Positions 45,139 to 53,926 of a stretch of DNA of 64,000 bases are shown here, in pieces (the first letter of the stretch is position 1; each line of letters starts with the position of its first letter). The notes beneath the pieces are model-generated. The model was not told the origin of the DNA. It searched no databases and saw only the letters and a program-made list of their open reading frames with translations. The translations under genes were made by a program, and so were the position numbers. The stretch spans positions 2,534,001 to 2,598,000 of the forward strand of contig CP136052.1 of assembly GCA_032620915.1 (NCBI GenBank), written 5' to 3'. The DNA comes from Oscillospiraceae bacterium NTUH-002-81 (GTDB lineage: Bacteria > Bacillota > Clostridia > Lachnospirales > Lachnospiraceae).

Positions 45139-45805
45139 CTTTCTCTTCCTCCAGACTCAGATAGGTCACCTTCATGATCCCTTCCAGATGCCGTAGCCAC
45201 CGCACGGATTCCTCCGGAATCTCCTGGTCACATTCCAGCACCATCACCGCGTTGCCGCCCCGGGCGTCCCGGTACAGCTGCATGGTGGCGATGTTCACCG
45301 CCTTGTGGGCCAGCATGGACGTCACCTCTGTCACATGCCCCGGCTGATCCAGATTGTGCACGATGAGCGTCGGATAATCGCCGCAGAAATTCGTCTCGAT
45401 GCCGTCGATCTTACAGACCTGGATCCGGCCGCCGCCCAGAGAAGCAGCTTCTATCTCCAGCGTATTGCCGTCGGTGCCGGTGAGGATGAGCTGCGCCGTA
45501 TTGGGATGGGCGTCCTTACACTTGGCCTCCCCGAAGGAAACCTCCATGCCCGCCTTTTCGGCCAGCTCCATGCTGTCCGGGATGCGCATATCGTCCGGCT
45601 TCATGCCAAGAAGCCCGGCAATGATGGCCCGGTCCGTGCCATGGCCCTTCCCCGTTGCCAGAAAAGACCCATACAGCAGGATCTGTGCTTTCTTCACCGG
45701 CTCCCCCAGCAGTCTTCTGGAAATATATCCGATACGCACCGCCCCGGCCGTGTGGGAGCTGGACGGCCCCACCATCACCGGCCCCACAATGTCAAAAAGG
45801 TTCAT
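45128..45805 (-). CDS. sdaAB: L-serine dehydratase, iron-sulfur-dependent, beta subunit
   Basis: 225 residues. DIVGPVMVGPSSSHTAGAVRIG is the conserved substrate-binding segment, followed by YGSFLATGKGHGTDRAIIAGLLG. The C-terminal ACT domain is TLIVHNLDQPGHVTEVTSML...GGNAVMVLECD. ATG 45805 has GAAGGAGGACAGC upstream; a much longer in-frame extension upstream lacks any similarity. A TATGAT -10 box lies about 35 bp upstream but has a weak -35. Partner of sdaAA. Confidence 0.96.
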   Translation of the reverse strand: MNLFDIVGPVMVGPSSSHTAGAVRIGYISRRLLGEPVKKAQILLYGSFLATGKGHGTDRAIIAGLLGMKPDDMRIPDSMELAEKAGMEVSFGEAKCKDAHPNTAQLILTGTDGNTLEIEAASLGGGRIQVCKIDGIETNFCGDYPTLIVHNLDQPGHVTEVTSMLAHKAVNIATMQLYRDARGGNAVMVLECDQEIPEESVRWLRHLEGIMKVTYLSLEEEKDEF

Positions 45806-45905
45806 ACGCTGTCCTCCTTCAAAGTCTGTCATACTTCTTTGCCTATCATACCATATTCCCGTTTTTTTGAAAACACATGCGAGTAAACTGTAATAAAAAA
45901 AGCAC

Positions 45906-45933
45906 TTGCAAAATCTAACGATTACGATACAAT
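45906..45933 (+). promoter_or_regulatory. Promoter of the ABC-F gene
   Basis: TTGCAA (45906-45911) and TACAAT (45928-45933), 16 bp apart. Transcription would start near 45940, about 50 nt before the gene. Confidence 0.7.
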
Positions 45934-45989
45934 AGAAATGATATGTTTTTGACCATATATTATTTGAAATAAGAAGAAAGGCTGCAAAT

Positions 45990-47651
45990 ATGATAAGTAC
46001 AAGCAACGTTACCCTGCGCGTAGGCAAAAAAGCGCTTTTTGAAGATGTTAATATCAAGTTCACGGAAGGCAACTGCTATGGCCTCATCGGTGCAAACGGT
46101 GCCGGAAAATCCACATTTTTACGGATCCTGTCCGGTCAGCTGGAGCCCACAAGCGGCGAAGTCATCATCACGCCCGGTCAGCGGCTTTCCTTTTTACAGC
46201 AGGACCATTTCAAATATGACCAGTATTCCGTTATGGATACCGTTATCATGGGAAATGCCCGTCTGTATGAGATCATGAAAGAAAAAGAAGCCATCTACAT
46301 GAAGGAGGATTTCAGCGACGAGGACGGCATCCGTGCCAGTGAGCTGGAGGGCGAATTCGCCGACATGAACGGCTGGGAAGCAGAGTCTGACGCTGCCACC
46401 CTGTTAAACGGCCTCGGTGTGGACACCGAGCTTCATTACAATCAGATGGCCGATATGCCCGGCAACCTGAAAGTGAAGGTGCTGCTGGCCCAGGCGCTGT
46501 TCGGCAACCCGGACATCCTTCTGCTGGATGAGCCTACCAACCACCTAGATCTGGACGCCATCGCCTGGCTGGAAGAGTTCCTCATCAACTTTGAGAACAC
46601 GGTCATTGTCGTTTCCCACGACCGTTACTTCCTGAACAAGGTTTGTACCCAGATCGCCGATATCGACTATGCCAAGATCCAGCTTTACGCCGGCAACTAC
46701 GACTTCTGGTACGAGTCCAGCCAGCTGATGATCAAGCAGATGAAGGAAGCCAACAAGAAGAAGGAAGAGAAGATCAAGGAGCTGCAGGAGTTCATCTCCC
46801 GGTTCAGCGCCAATGCTTCCAAGTCCAAACAGGCAACCTCCCGTAAAAAAGCCCTGGAGAAAATCCAGCTGGATGAGATCAAACCTTCCAGCCGGAAATA
46901 TCCTTACATTGATTTCCGTCCCAACCGCGAGATCGGCAACGAAGTGCTGACTGTCGAGAACTTAAGTAAGACCATTGACGGCGTGAAAGTGCTGGATAAC
47001 ATTTCCTTTATCATGGGCCACGACGACAAGATTGCTTTCGTCGGCAGCAACGAGTTTGCCAAGACAACGCTGTTCCGCATTCTGGCCGGAGAGCTGGAGC
47101 CGGATGAGGGCACATACAAATGGGGCGTGACTACCAGCCAGTGCTATTTCCCCAAGGATAACTCCCACGAGTTCAACAACGACGATACCATCGTTGACTG
47201 GCTGACCCAGTACTCCGAGATCAAGGATGCCACCTATGTCCGCGGCTTTCTGGGCCGTATGCTTTTCGCCGGAGAAGACGGCGTGAAGAAGGTAAAGGTA
47301 CTCTCCGGTGGCGAGAAAGTGCGCTGTATGCTCAGCAAACTCATGATCTCCGGTGCCAACTGCCTGCTCCTCGACGAGCCCACCGACCATCTGGACATGG
47401 AGTCCATCACTGCCTTGAACAACGGCCTCATCAAGTTCCCGGGCGTGCTGCTGTTCTCCTCCCGTGACCACCAGATCGTCCAGACCACCGCAAACCGGAT
47501 CATCGAGATCCTGCCCAACGGCCGCATCATCGACAAGATCACCACATACGACGAGTATCTGGAAAGCGACGAGATGGCAAGGAAGAGAACGACCTACACC
47601 GTTGAAAATACCGACGATGTGGAGCCGGAGGAAAACGACGAAGAAGCTTAA
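45990..47651 (+). CDS. ABC-F ATPase (YbiT/YkpA subfamily)
   Basis: A soluble twin-domain ATPase acting on the ribosome, 553 residues. Domain 1: GLIGANGAGKSTFLRIL, degenerate signature DMPGNLKVKVLLAQAL, ILLLDEPTNHLDLDA and IVVSHDRYFLNKVC. The linker KKKEEKIKELQEFISRFSA is the ABC-F P-site tRNA arm. Domain 2: FVGSNEFAKTTLFRIL (the subfamily's unusual Walker A), VLSGGEKVRCMLSKLM, CLLLDEPTDHLDMES and LLFSSRDHQIVQ. The second site has DEPTDHLD in place of DEPTNHLD and SSRDH in place of TSHDH. Resistance versus housekeeping role cannot be told. Confidence 0.92.
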   Translation: MISTSNVTLRVGKKALFEDVNIKFTEGNCYGLIGANGAGKSTFLRILSGQLEPTSGEVIITPGQRLSFLQQDHFKYDQYSVMDTVIMGNARLYEIMKEKEAIYMKEDFSDEDGIRASELEGEFADMNGWEAESDAATLLNGLGVDTELHYNQMADMPGNLKVKVLLAQALFGNPDILLLDEPTNHLDLDAIAWLEEFLINFENTVIVVSHDRYFLNKVCTQIADIDYAKIQLYAGNYDFWYESSQLMIKQMKEANKKKEEKIKELQEFISRFSANASKSKQATSRKKALEKIQLDEIKPSSRKYPYIDFRPNREIGNEVLTVENLSKTIDGVKVLDNISFIMGHDDKIAFVGSNEFAKTTLFRILAGELEPDEGTYKWGVTTSQCYFPKDNSHEFNNDDTIVDWLTQYSEIKDATYVRGFLGRMLFAGEDGVKKVKVLSGGEKVRCMLSKLMISGANCLLLDEPTDHLDMESITALNNGLIKFPGVLLFSSRDHQIVQTTANRIIEILPNGRIIDKITTYDEYLESDEMARKRTTYTVENTDDVEPEENDEEA

Positions 47652-47665
47652 ACCATTGCATAGAA

Positions 47666-47714
47666 AAACAGCGGCAAGATACCCATTCCGGTTCTTACCG
47701 CTGTTTCATTTTTT
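47666..47714 (+). terminator. Intrinsic terminator of the ABC-F gene
   Basis: AAACAGCGG (47666-47674) pairs with CCGCTGTTT (47698-47706), followed by a CATTTTTT tract, 14 bp past the stop. Confidence 0.88.
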
Positions 47715-47727
47715 ATAAATACACTTG

Positions 47728-47781
47728 CGAAAAACAAATGGCTGCTCACACAGCCGCTTGTTTTTTCCCTGCGCGCATTAC
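47728..47781. repeat. Structured repeat family 1, short copy
   Basis: CGAAAAACAAATGGCTGCTCACACAGCC-type unit in which AAAAACAA (47730-47737) pairs with TTGTTTTT (47758-47765) around GGCTG-CTCACA-CAGCC. It corresponds to the 3' third of the copies at 16938 and 52117 and begins 2 bp beyond the rubrerythrin stop, serving as its likely terminator. Confidence 0.8.
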
Positions 47782-47782
47782 C

Positions 47783-48322
47783 TTAATAGTTCTCTGCATG
47801 TACCTCAAAGTAGCTCTGGGGATGTGCACATACCGGGCAAACCTCCGGTGCAGCTGTGCCAACCACGATATGTCCGCAGTTGCGGCACTCCCATACCTTC
47901 ACTTCGCTCTTGGCAAATACTTCCTTCATCTCCACATTGTGCAGCAGTGCGCGATACCGCTCCTCGTGATGCTTCTCGATCTCGCCTACCATGCGGAACT
48001 TATTCGCCAGCTCCGGGAAACCTTCTGCCTCTGCGGTCCTGGCAAAATCATCATACATATCTGTCCACTCATAGTTCTCACCCTCTGCGGCGTGAAGCAG
48101 ATTCTGTGCGGTATCCCCGATGCCCTGCAGCTCCTTGAACCACATCTTCGCATGCTCCTTCTCGTTGTCTGCGGTCTTCTGGAACAGGGCGGAAATCTGC
48201 TCATATCCCTCTTTCTTCGCTACGGAAGCAAAGAATGTATATTTGTTTCTTGCCTCAGATTCTCCTGAAAAAGCTGCTCTTAAATTCTTCTCTGTCTGTG
48301 TTCCTGCATATTTGTTTGCCAT
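47783..48322 (-). CDS. rbr: Rubrerythrin
   Basis: Non-haem diiron peroxidase protecting anaerobes from peroxide, 179 residues. The ferritin-like domain has [15 protein letters not shown] (first Glu ligands), [12 protein letters not shown] and [12 protein letters not shown] (ExxH pairs). The C-terminal rubredoxin-like domain has [10 protein letters not shown] and [14 protein letters not shown], two CxxC knuckles for iron. AGGATGG precedes the ATG. Strong promoter upstream. Intact and of typical length. Confidence 0.97.
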   Translation of the reverse strand: MANKYAGTQTEKNLRAAFSGESEARNKYTFFASVAKKEGYEQISALFQKTADNEKEHAKMWFKELQGIGDTAQNLLHAAEGENYEWTDMYDDFARTAEAEGFPELANKFRMVGEIEKHHEERYRALLHNVEMKEVFAKSEVKVWECRNCGHIVVGTAAPEVCPVCAHPQSYFEVHAENY

Positions 48323-48402
48323 AAGTCATTCCATCCTTTCTCTCGTTTCCTATATTCTTTGCAGTTTATCTTAAATTATTATCAGTAATAGTTCCTGTTA
48401 TT

Positions 48403-48431
48403 ATAATATAGTATCTAAAAGAGAATGTCAA
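48403..48431 (-). promoter_or_regulatory. Rubrerythrin promoter
   Basis: Minus-strand TTGACA (48426-48431) and TATTAT (48403-48408) 17 bp apart. An AT-rich imperfect palindrome TATTATCAGTAATA (48378-48391) lies downstream of the -10 and could bind a Fur/PerR-type regulator, but it is not a clear PerR box. Confidence 0.8.
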
Positions 48432-48460
48432 CTGGTTTTTCATTTATATTGCAAAAAAAT

Positions 48461-48510
48461 CAGCGGCATGCGATAATCAACTCAAAAGGAGGGGATTTCT
48501 CATGCCGCTG
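48461..48510 (+). promoter_or_regulatory. Perfect inverted repeat placing the start codon in a stem
   Basis: CAGCGGCATG (48461-48470) is the exact complement of CATGCCGCTG (48501-48510). The second arm contains the ATG of the following gene and the 30-nt loop holds its AAAGGAGGGG ribosome site. Folding would mask the start codon. Confidence 0.7.
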
Positions 48511-48930
48511 CGTGCGTTTTCTATTTTACAGATTGTTTCATTTCTGATTCTGATGATTGTCTGCCGGTTGTTTTCCATTCCGGTGTATGTGGAATGCGCC
48601 TTTCTGCTGGCGATCCCCGGATTACAGCTGCTCTTTGCCGGACAGCACCCGGATTATTTTGTGCGCACCGATTACCGGTTGGTTCGCGTCAACCGCCTGG
48701 CCGAGCAGAAGACCATTATTCCGGATTCTGTCCCCCTTGTACGGGAGGATGGTTCTGTCAATGTGCCGCAGCTTATTTTCCAGCTGGGACAGATGCTCCC
48801 CATCATCTTCGTGTTCCTGTTCTATCTGGGACTGCATCGGGACACCACTTTTGTCATTTTTCTTGTTTTGATCTGGAACTGCGTGGCCGGAATTGCAGTG
48901 ATCTTTCAGGCGAGGAAAAATTTTAAATAA
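48502..48930 (+). CDS. Small integral membrane protein, unknown function
   Basis: 142 residues with about four hydrophobic segments: ILQIVSFLILMIVCRLFSIP, VECAFLLAIPGLQLLF, LPIIFVFLFYLGL and FVIFLVLIWNCVAGIAVIF. A charged loop HPDYFVRTDYRLVRVNRLAEQK lies in the middle. AAAGGAGGGG is 9 nt before the ATG, and the ATG sits in a perfect inverted repeat. No family recognised. It converges with the Fic gene, 17 bp away. Coding status is supported by the ribosome site and length. Confidence 0.7.
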   Translation: MPLRAFSILQIVSFLILMIVCRLFSIPVYVECAFLLAIPGLQLLFAGQHPDYFVRTDYRLVRVNRLAEQKTIIPDSVPLVREDGSVNVPQLIFQLGQMLPIIFVFLFYLGLHRDTTFVIFLVLIWNCVAGIAVIFQARKNFK

Positions 48931-48947
48931 ATAAAATACAACTGTTT

Positions 48948-49550
48948 TTAAAGTTCTTCTGCTTTGAATGTCGTATATCCTTCATAATAATAGCTGTGAT
49001 CAATGCCTTTCCTATACATCTCCCGGCTGTGGATTTCATCTGTCAGGGCATTCTTCAGCAGGTATTTGATTTCGATATCTCGGATGGGGCTGCGTTCCAT
49101 TGCCAGCAGATAGTCTTCCTTATCCACCCGGCTCCAGTCAACCACCCGGCCAATCTCTGCTTTGAATAAATGATCCAGCCAGATCCGCATACTGCGTCCA
49201 TTCCCTTCCCGAAAAGGATGGGCAATGTTCATTTCCACGTATTTCTCTACGATTTCATCAAAATTGGCCTGCGGCATCTGATCAATATTGACCAGTGCGG
49301 CCTCCAGATACATCAGCGGTGCAAACCGAAAGTTCCCTTTGGCAAGATTGACTGTCCGAATCTTCCCTGCGAAATCATAAATCTCTGAAAATAAATATCG
49401 ATGAATCGCCTGCAAGGTAGAAAATCTTCCTGCCGGAAGTGCATCCAACATTCCCTGTTCGAATAATTCTATTGCCTTTTTCTTACTGATCCGCTCTTCC
49501 GCTCTGGCAAGCTCTGCAGAAGTTGTCAGTCCCAGTTTATTTTCCAGCAT
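48948..49550 (-). CDS. Fic-domain protein adenylyltransferase
   Basis: About 200 residues. The Fic core has LFSEIYDFAGKIRTVNLAKGNFRF (flap) and the catalytic loop IAHPFREGNGRSMRIWLDHL, a full HPFxxGNGR motif. AMPylation of a protein target is expected. No S/TxxxE(G/N) inhibitory helix is evident within the protein, so it may be a class I toxin needing a separate antitoxin. ATG 49550 lies 11 nt after GGGGGAGG; a GTG at 49562 abuts that site. A TATAAT lies at 49653-49658 on the minus strand. No convincing antitoxin gene is adjacent. Confidence 0.9.
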   Translation of the reverse strand: MLENKLGLTTSAELARAEERISKKKAIELFEQGMLDALPAGRFSTLQAIHRYLFSEIYDFAGKIRTVNLAKGNFRFAPLMYLEAALVNIDQMPQANFDEIVEKYVEMNIAHPFREGNGRSMRIWLDHLFKAEIGRVVDWSRVDKEDYLLAMERSPIRDIEIKYLLKNALTDEIHSREMYRKGIDHSYYYEGYTTFKAEEL

Positions 49551-49822
49551 CTGTATTTTCACCTCCCCCGTCTATTGCTTACGCTACATTTAATTTCGAA
49601 ACCAGATCAATATATTCTTTTATCTCCCATTCTTCCCACCTCACTGATTTTTATTATACTATATTATCGCCCACGAACCCAACAGCATTTCAAAATATTT
49701 CTTCCAAACGAATGATACTTTCAAATCAACAGTTTATCCTTTTTTCGTTGTCAAAATTCATCCTCTCCTGTAAAATAAAATCAGACAAAAACGATTTTCT
49801 TTCTGGAAAGGAGGCACCCATC

Positions 49823-50248
49823 ATGACCCTTTATTTTCTCTTTCTCCTGATCACCGGAGGCATTTCTGCTGCCATCATCCACATCTGCAAGCTTCCGGCT
49901 TCCCCGGATGCGTTCGCAATGGTGGTTGTTCCGCTGCACACCCTGTTCTGCATGATGAAAGGCAAAGGGCCGGAAGAAGCGGAGGCCATGGTTTTCATCC
50001 TCCGTTCTTACAAGGTCTCCTTTTTCCTGACCTGGCTGATCGGTGCCATCGTACCACTGATCCAGTACCTGACACAGCCGGAGAGCGGCCAGAACTGGGG
50101 ATTTATACTGCCGTTTTTCATCTGGACATTTTTTGGTTCCTTTTTTGCACAGTCTTATAGGCGGAAACACGTTGCAAAAAACCAAGCTTGTCCTTACCAT
50201 TCTTTCAAACAGATTGATTCTATTTTAATGGGAGCATTTTATGCATAA
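49823..50248 (+). CDS. Small integral membrane protein, unknown function
   Basis: 141 residues with three or four membrane helices (YFLFLLITGGISAAIIHICK, AFAMVVVPLHTLFCMM, VSFFLTWLIGAIVPLIQYL, GFILPFFIWTFFGSFFAQ) and a basic tail. GGAAAGGAGGCACCC precedes the ATG at 49823; the open frame continues upstream but without a ribosome site. The stop overlaps the next gene (TATGCATAA). No family recognised. The 49551-49822 stretch before it is AT-rich and holds only promoters. Confidence 0.72.
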   Translation: MTLYFLFLLITGGISAAIIHICKLPASPDAFAMVVVPLHTLFCMMKGKGPEEAEAMVFILRSYKVSFFLTWLIGAIVPLIQYLTQPESGQNWGFILPFFIWTFFGSFFAQSYRRKHVAKNQACPYHSFKQIDSILMGAFYA

Positions 50249-50483
50249 ACTCAAGTTTTTTCTTACGATCCTTCTGATGATCGCCTTACAATATTACACG
50301 GTATTCCCGTCCACCCTGTCTTTTACAGCGCATTTTCTGTATACCCTGCTGCTCATCGGCATGTATACACTTCTTGTTTTCCTATGTGTAAAAACAGAGA
50401 CCCGGCCAATGGTCAACCGACTGGCCTGGATCTCTGTCATTTTACTTGCTGCTTCCATGCTCTACCGGGCATTCACCTGGTAG
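50241..50483 (+). CDS. Small membrane protein, unknown function
   Basis: 80 residues: two or three hydrophobic helices (FFLTILLMIALQYYTVF, HFLYTLLLIGMYTLLVFLCV, LAWISVILLAASMLYRAF). It begins inside the last codons of the preceding gene, so the two are translationally coupled. It ends inside the convergent amidohydrolase gene, overlapping it by 22 bp. The pair may form one membrane complex; function unknown. Confidence 0.65.
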   Translation: MHKLKFFLTILLMIALQYYTVFPSTLSFTAHFLYTLLLIGMYTLLVFLCVKTETRPMVNRLAWISVILLAASMLYRAFTW

Positions 50484-51997
50484 AATACATCGTCACTGGT
50501 CTGTACCTTTCCTTCCACCCATTTGTGGTAATATTCCCGGACTTCCCGCATATCCAGCTGATAGCGCGTGGGTTCTTTTCTCCAGGCATGCTCCATGTAT
50601 GCCCGCACCTCTCCGTAAAGACCATCTACGTCTATTTTCGTCAGCTTTCGGTCACGCATGACGATCTCCCCGTTGATGATCACATCTTTCACAAAACGGC
50701 CCTGGGCACGATGGATAAAGAGGCTTCGGATATCTGCATCCGGCGCTGTCCAGGGATCTTCCGTCATGTGATGGGTGTCCACAACAATCAGGTCGGCCAG
50801 CTGGCCCTTCTGCAATTTGCCCAGTTTCCCATCTAACCCTACCGTGCGGGCGGCGTTGGTTGTACCCATGGCAAGAACCTGAAATGGAGTCAGCGCCGGA
50901 GTATGGGCCATGTCATAGTCCGGTACCCGATGAAGCGCATAGATCATCCGCAGTTCTTCCAGCACATCCTCATCATCTGCCAGCTGCTTTTCATCGATGC
51001 CCAGCGCCACGTTGACGCCATGCTGCAGCATGTACCACACCGGTGCAATGCCGTTTCGCATGAGCAGGTTGCAGCTGGGATGGTGGGTAACGGAAGCATG
51101 GGCCTCACCCAGCAGCTCCATATCACTTTCTGTTAAGTATACCGCATGCCCCAGCACCAGATGCTCGTCCACAATGCCGCAGTCCTTCATATGTGCCAGC
51201 AGGCTTTTGCCATATTTTCGCTCCCCATATTCCCGCTGGTAAGGCGTCTGGAGGGTGTGGATATGCATGGGCAGACCGCCGTATTCCTCAGACAGGCGGC
51301 GCAGTTTCTCGTAAAAAGCGTCGGTGCAGCCATGGGCCCAGGTGGGGCCGAGGATGATGTTGGTCATGTCGCTGTGCAAACTGTTCCGCATTTCCCGAAA
51401 GGCTTCCACAAAATAATCCTGGGCCGCGGTTTTATCAAAAAACACCATATCATGTACCGTTTTCTGCAAATGCGGCGGCAGTGTCTCATAAAAGGCTTCA
51501 TCATCGTTTGCCAGCGCATTTACGTCCTTGATGCCCGGCGCATAGGCACAGCGGATGCCGGTTTTTCCATAGTTTTCCACGGTGGTTTTCGCCCGGTCAA
51601 CCACGTTCTCATCAAATAAAGGCAGATTGTCGATCATGTTCATCATGGTGCTGCCGTTTCGGATATGGCGCACCGCCATGAGCTGGGCATTCAGATCTGC
51701 CGGAAGATCCACCGCCCCCATCCAGGAGAAAATGCAGTTTTCCAGATAATCAAAGGGGATGCCTTTCTGAATATAGGAGAGCCCCCGGCCATGGGTGTGG
51801 GCGTCAATGATGCCAGGCATTACCAGATCCTTCTCCCCGCCCAGCTCTTCCGCCTGGGGGAAACGCTGTTTCAAGTCGCTATAGCTTCCCACCTCCGCGA
51901 TCTTTTCCCCATCCACCAGAACGGCACCGTCTGTCAGGATGCCGTCTTTCTCATTGGTTACGTCTGCAAATAGGTATTTCCCTCGAATTAATTTCAT
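50462..51997 (-). CDS. Amidohydrolase family protein (chlorohydrolase/guanine deaminase-like)
   Basis: A 511-residue metal-dependent deaminase or hydrolase. VMPGIIDAHTHGRGLSYIQK carries the HxH metal site, GGLPMHIHTLQTPYQRE the next His, HLVLGHAVYLTESD the fourth and THHPSCNLLMRNGIAPV...GVNVALGIDEK the catalytic Asp region. GTTNAARTVGLDGKLGKLQKGQLADLIVVD is the family's C-terminal strand. Related proteins act on SAH, guanine or triazines, and the substrate here is open. Its position near membrane genes gives no further clue. Confidence 0.88.
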   Translation of the reverse strand: MKLIRGKYLFADVTNEKDGILTDGAVLVDGEKIAEVGSYSDLKQRFPQAEELGGEKDLVMPGIIDAHTHGRGLSYIQKGIPFDYLENCIFSWMGAVDLPADLNAQLMAVRHIRNGSTMMNMIDNLPLFDENVVDRAKTTVENYGKTGIRCAYAPGIKDVNALANDDEAFYETLPPHLQKTVHDMVFFDKTAAQDYFVEAFREMRNSLHSDMTNIILGPTWAHGCTDAFYEKLRRLSEEYGGLPMHIHTLQTPYQREYGERKYGKSLLAHMKDCGIVDEHLVLGHAVYLTESDMELLGEAHASVTHHPSCNLLMRNGIAPVWYMLQHGVNVALGIDEKQLADDEDVLEELRMIYALHRVPDYDMAHTPALTPFQVLAMGTTNAARTVGLDGKLGKLQKGQLADLIVVDTHHMTEDPWTAPDADIRSLFIHRAQGRFVKDVIINGEIVMRDRKLTKIDVDGLYGEVRAYMEHAWRKEPTRYQLDMREVREYYHKWVEGKVQTSDDVFYQVNAR

Positions 51998-52116
51998 GGC
52001 TGTCTCCGTTTCTTCTATATTATATCATTATATAGTAAGACCCCTCCCTATCAATATCCTGACAGAAGGGGCCACTCGTTATTCTTGTTTTATATCACGA
52101 ACCCGCGATGCCTCTT

Positions 52117-52232
52117 AAACTCAGGTTCCCGCGCTATCGCGCTCTACTGCCTGCTATCGCAGGCGGAACCTTCGTTGATGGCTTGTGAAAAACAAATGTC
52201 TGCTATCGCAGCCGCTTGTTTTTCCCTGCGCT
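52117..52232. repeat. Structured repeat family 1, full copy
   Basis: AGGTTCC (52123-52129) pairs with GGAACCT (52165-52171), enclosing GCGC-TATC-GCGC and GCCTGC-TATC-GCAGGC. AAAAACAA (52188-52195) pairs with TTGTTTTT (52216-52223). Compared with the 16.9 kb copy the stems are identical while loops read TATC instead of TGCC or TACC. It starts 2 bp beyond the stop of the phospholipase-like gene. Confidence 0.88.
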
Positions 52233-52234
52233 CA

Positions 52235-52888
52235 TTATATAGTACCACCCAGCAGATGGCCGGAAAGCATATCATTCTGCGCAAGGGCCGCCTGATGGCA
52301 GTTGGCGGTGAACAGCTCGATGATCGTCGTCACCACCTGATAGCACAGGTTTACGATGTATCGGCAGTCTTCCTCGATGGAATGCTTCATCTGCAGGTAC
52401 TCATCGTGGGTCTTCTGGATGAACGCATACAGCTGTTCCAGGGAAGCAAGCTTCATCGGTGCTTTCTGCTCGGCTCTTGCTCTGCCGTCCAGCAGGTACT
52501 GCCGCAGGTAAAGCTTCATCTCGCCCTCGTATACGCAGTGATCTTTCAGGTTGCCGGGGTAGATCGTGTTGTGGGGGAAGGTAAAATAGTCCGCCAGATA
52601 ATGGATCACCTCACCCAGGTGGCGCATGAACGCCCGCTGGTTATTCTCATAAAGCTCCAGATTCTCCACCAGTGCACGGATGTCCTGTTTCACTTTCAGA
52701 AAGGTTCCGTTAAACTCGTGCTTTGTGCTCAGAAAGGAAGGCTTGCAGTCCGGCAAAATACTTCCAAGATAAAATGCCTTTCTGTGGTCTGCCAGCTTCT
52801 GCTCTTCCATGTTTCTGACAATGTACTGTGCCAGAGAAATATGTGATTTTTTTCTCAACGTATGATCCTCCCGATCCATCTTCGCCAT
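52235..52888 (-). CDS. Zinc-dependent phospholipase C family protein
   Basis: About 217 residues of the PF00882 type. KSHISLAQYIV, AFYLGSILPDCKPSF, TKHEFNGTF and HLGEVIHYLADYFTFPHN carry the His/Asp zinc ligands in the family order. No signal peptide is visible, so it may be cytosolic and act on something other than secreted phospholipid. ATG 52888 is preferred over ATG 52879 and a GTG at 52909; ribosome sites are weak for all. It follows metA by 33 bp and is followed at once by repeat family 1. Confidence 0.82.
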   Translation of the reverse strand: MAKMDREDHTLRKKSHISLAQYIVRNMEEQKLADHRKAFYLGSILPDCKPSFLSTKHEFNGTFLKVKQDIRALVENLELYENNQRAFMRHLGEVIHYLADYFTFPHNTIYPGNLKDHCVYEGEMKLYLRQYLLDGRARAEQKAPMKLASLEQLYAFIQKTHDEYLQMKHSIEEDCRYIVNLCYQVVTTIIELFTANCHQAALAQNDMLSGHLLGGTI

Positions 52889-52921
52889 GGCGCTGCCTGT
52901 GCAAAACACCTGGCATACTTT

Positions 52922-53851
52922 CTATGATTCTGCTGTCTCGTCATCCGGAAGCTCATATGGCGTTACCTGATATACATAGTAGTTCAGCCAGTTCGTATAC
53001 AGGTTGTTGGCATGGGCTCTCCACCGGAGCAGCGGTTTTACTTCCGAGTCACCATTTTGATAATAGTTCTTAGGAAGTTGAATGTCAAGACCTTTTTCCA
53101 GGTCGCGGTGATATTCCTGATCCAGGGTAATCCGGTCATATTCCGGATGTCCCATGACAAAAATCTGCTTACCGTCCCCAGCCATGGCCAGGAAAAGCCC
53201 GGCCTCGTCGGATTCTGCCAGCACGGTCAGTGCCTCGCACGCCCGGACATCCTCCATCCGCACCTCCGTGTGGCGGGAATGAGGGGCCAGGAATACATCG
53301 TCAAATCCCCGCACCAGCGGCACCTTCCGGTTGTACACCTTATGCCAGAACAGACCGAACATCTTCTGGGGCAGCTGATATTTGGGAATGCCGTAGTGAT
53401 AGTACAGACCGGCCTGGGCCGCCCAGCACAGATGCATGGTGGAAGTGACATGGGTCTTCGTCCACTCCATGATCCTCGTGATCTCTTCCCAGTAGTCCAC
53501 TTCCTCATATTCCATCTGCTCCACCGGGGCACCAGTGATGATCATGCCGTCGAATTTTTTCTTACGGATCTCATCAAAGGTGACATAAAATTTATTCAGA
53601 TGGCTCATAGACGTATTCTTGGATTCATGACTGCTGACCGTCACGAACGTGATATCCACCTGCAGCGGGGTGTTGGACAGGGAACGCAGCAGCTGCAGCT
53701 CCGTGTCTTCCTTGATGGGCATCAGATTCAGAATCGCAATCTGAAGCGGTCGGATGTCCTGGTGCATGGCCCGGTGCTCATCCATGACAAATATATTTTC
53801 TTCTTCCAGTATTTCTTTTACGGGCAGGTCTCCCTGAACTCTGATTGGCAT
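52922..53851 (-). CDS. metA: Homoserine O-acyltransferase MetA (probably acetyl-CoA using)
   Basis: First committed step of methionine synthesis, 309 residues. [29 protein letters not shown] is the N-terminal core, [19 protein letters not shown] has the nucleophile Cys, and [16 protein letters not shown] the catalytic His and Glu. [19 protein letters not shown] has Glu where the succinyl-specific E. coli enzyme has Gly, the change linked to acetyl-CoA use in Bacillus MetA. The short upstream region has no SAM riboswitch or T-box. Confidence 0.95.
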   Translation of the reverse strand: MPIRVQGDLPVKEILEEENIFVMDEHRAMHQDIRPLQIAILNLMPIKEDTELQLLRSLSNTPLQVDITFVTVSSHESKNTSMSHLNKFYVTFDEIRKKKFDGMIITGAPVEQMEYEEVDYWEEITRIMEWTKTHVTSTMHLCWAAQAGLYYHYGIPKYQLPQKMFGLFWHKVYNRKVPLVRGFDDVFLAPHSRHTEVRMEDVRACEALTVLAESDEAGLFLAMAGDGKQIFVMGHPEYDRITLDQEYHRDLEKGLDIQLPKNYYQNGDSEVKPLLRWRAHANNLYTNWLNYYVYQVTPYELPDDETAES

Positions 53852-53926
53852 AAAAACTCTCCACCTGTCTTTTCTAAACGTTTATGTTCGCTATTATAGC
53901 ACCCTTTTGTAAAATCGACAAGAAAT

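Noticed and set aside
48376..48392. PerR box at the rubrerythrin promoter
   Set aside because: The AT-rich dyad departs from the PerR consensus at several positions, so only a note was kept with the promoter.
53852..53926. SAM riboswitch or T-box ahead of metA
   Set aside because: Only 75 bp separate metA from cls and no conserved core of either leader is present.
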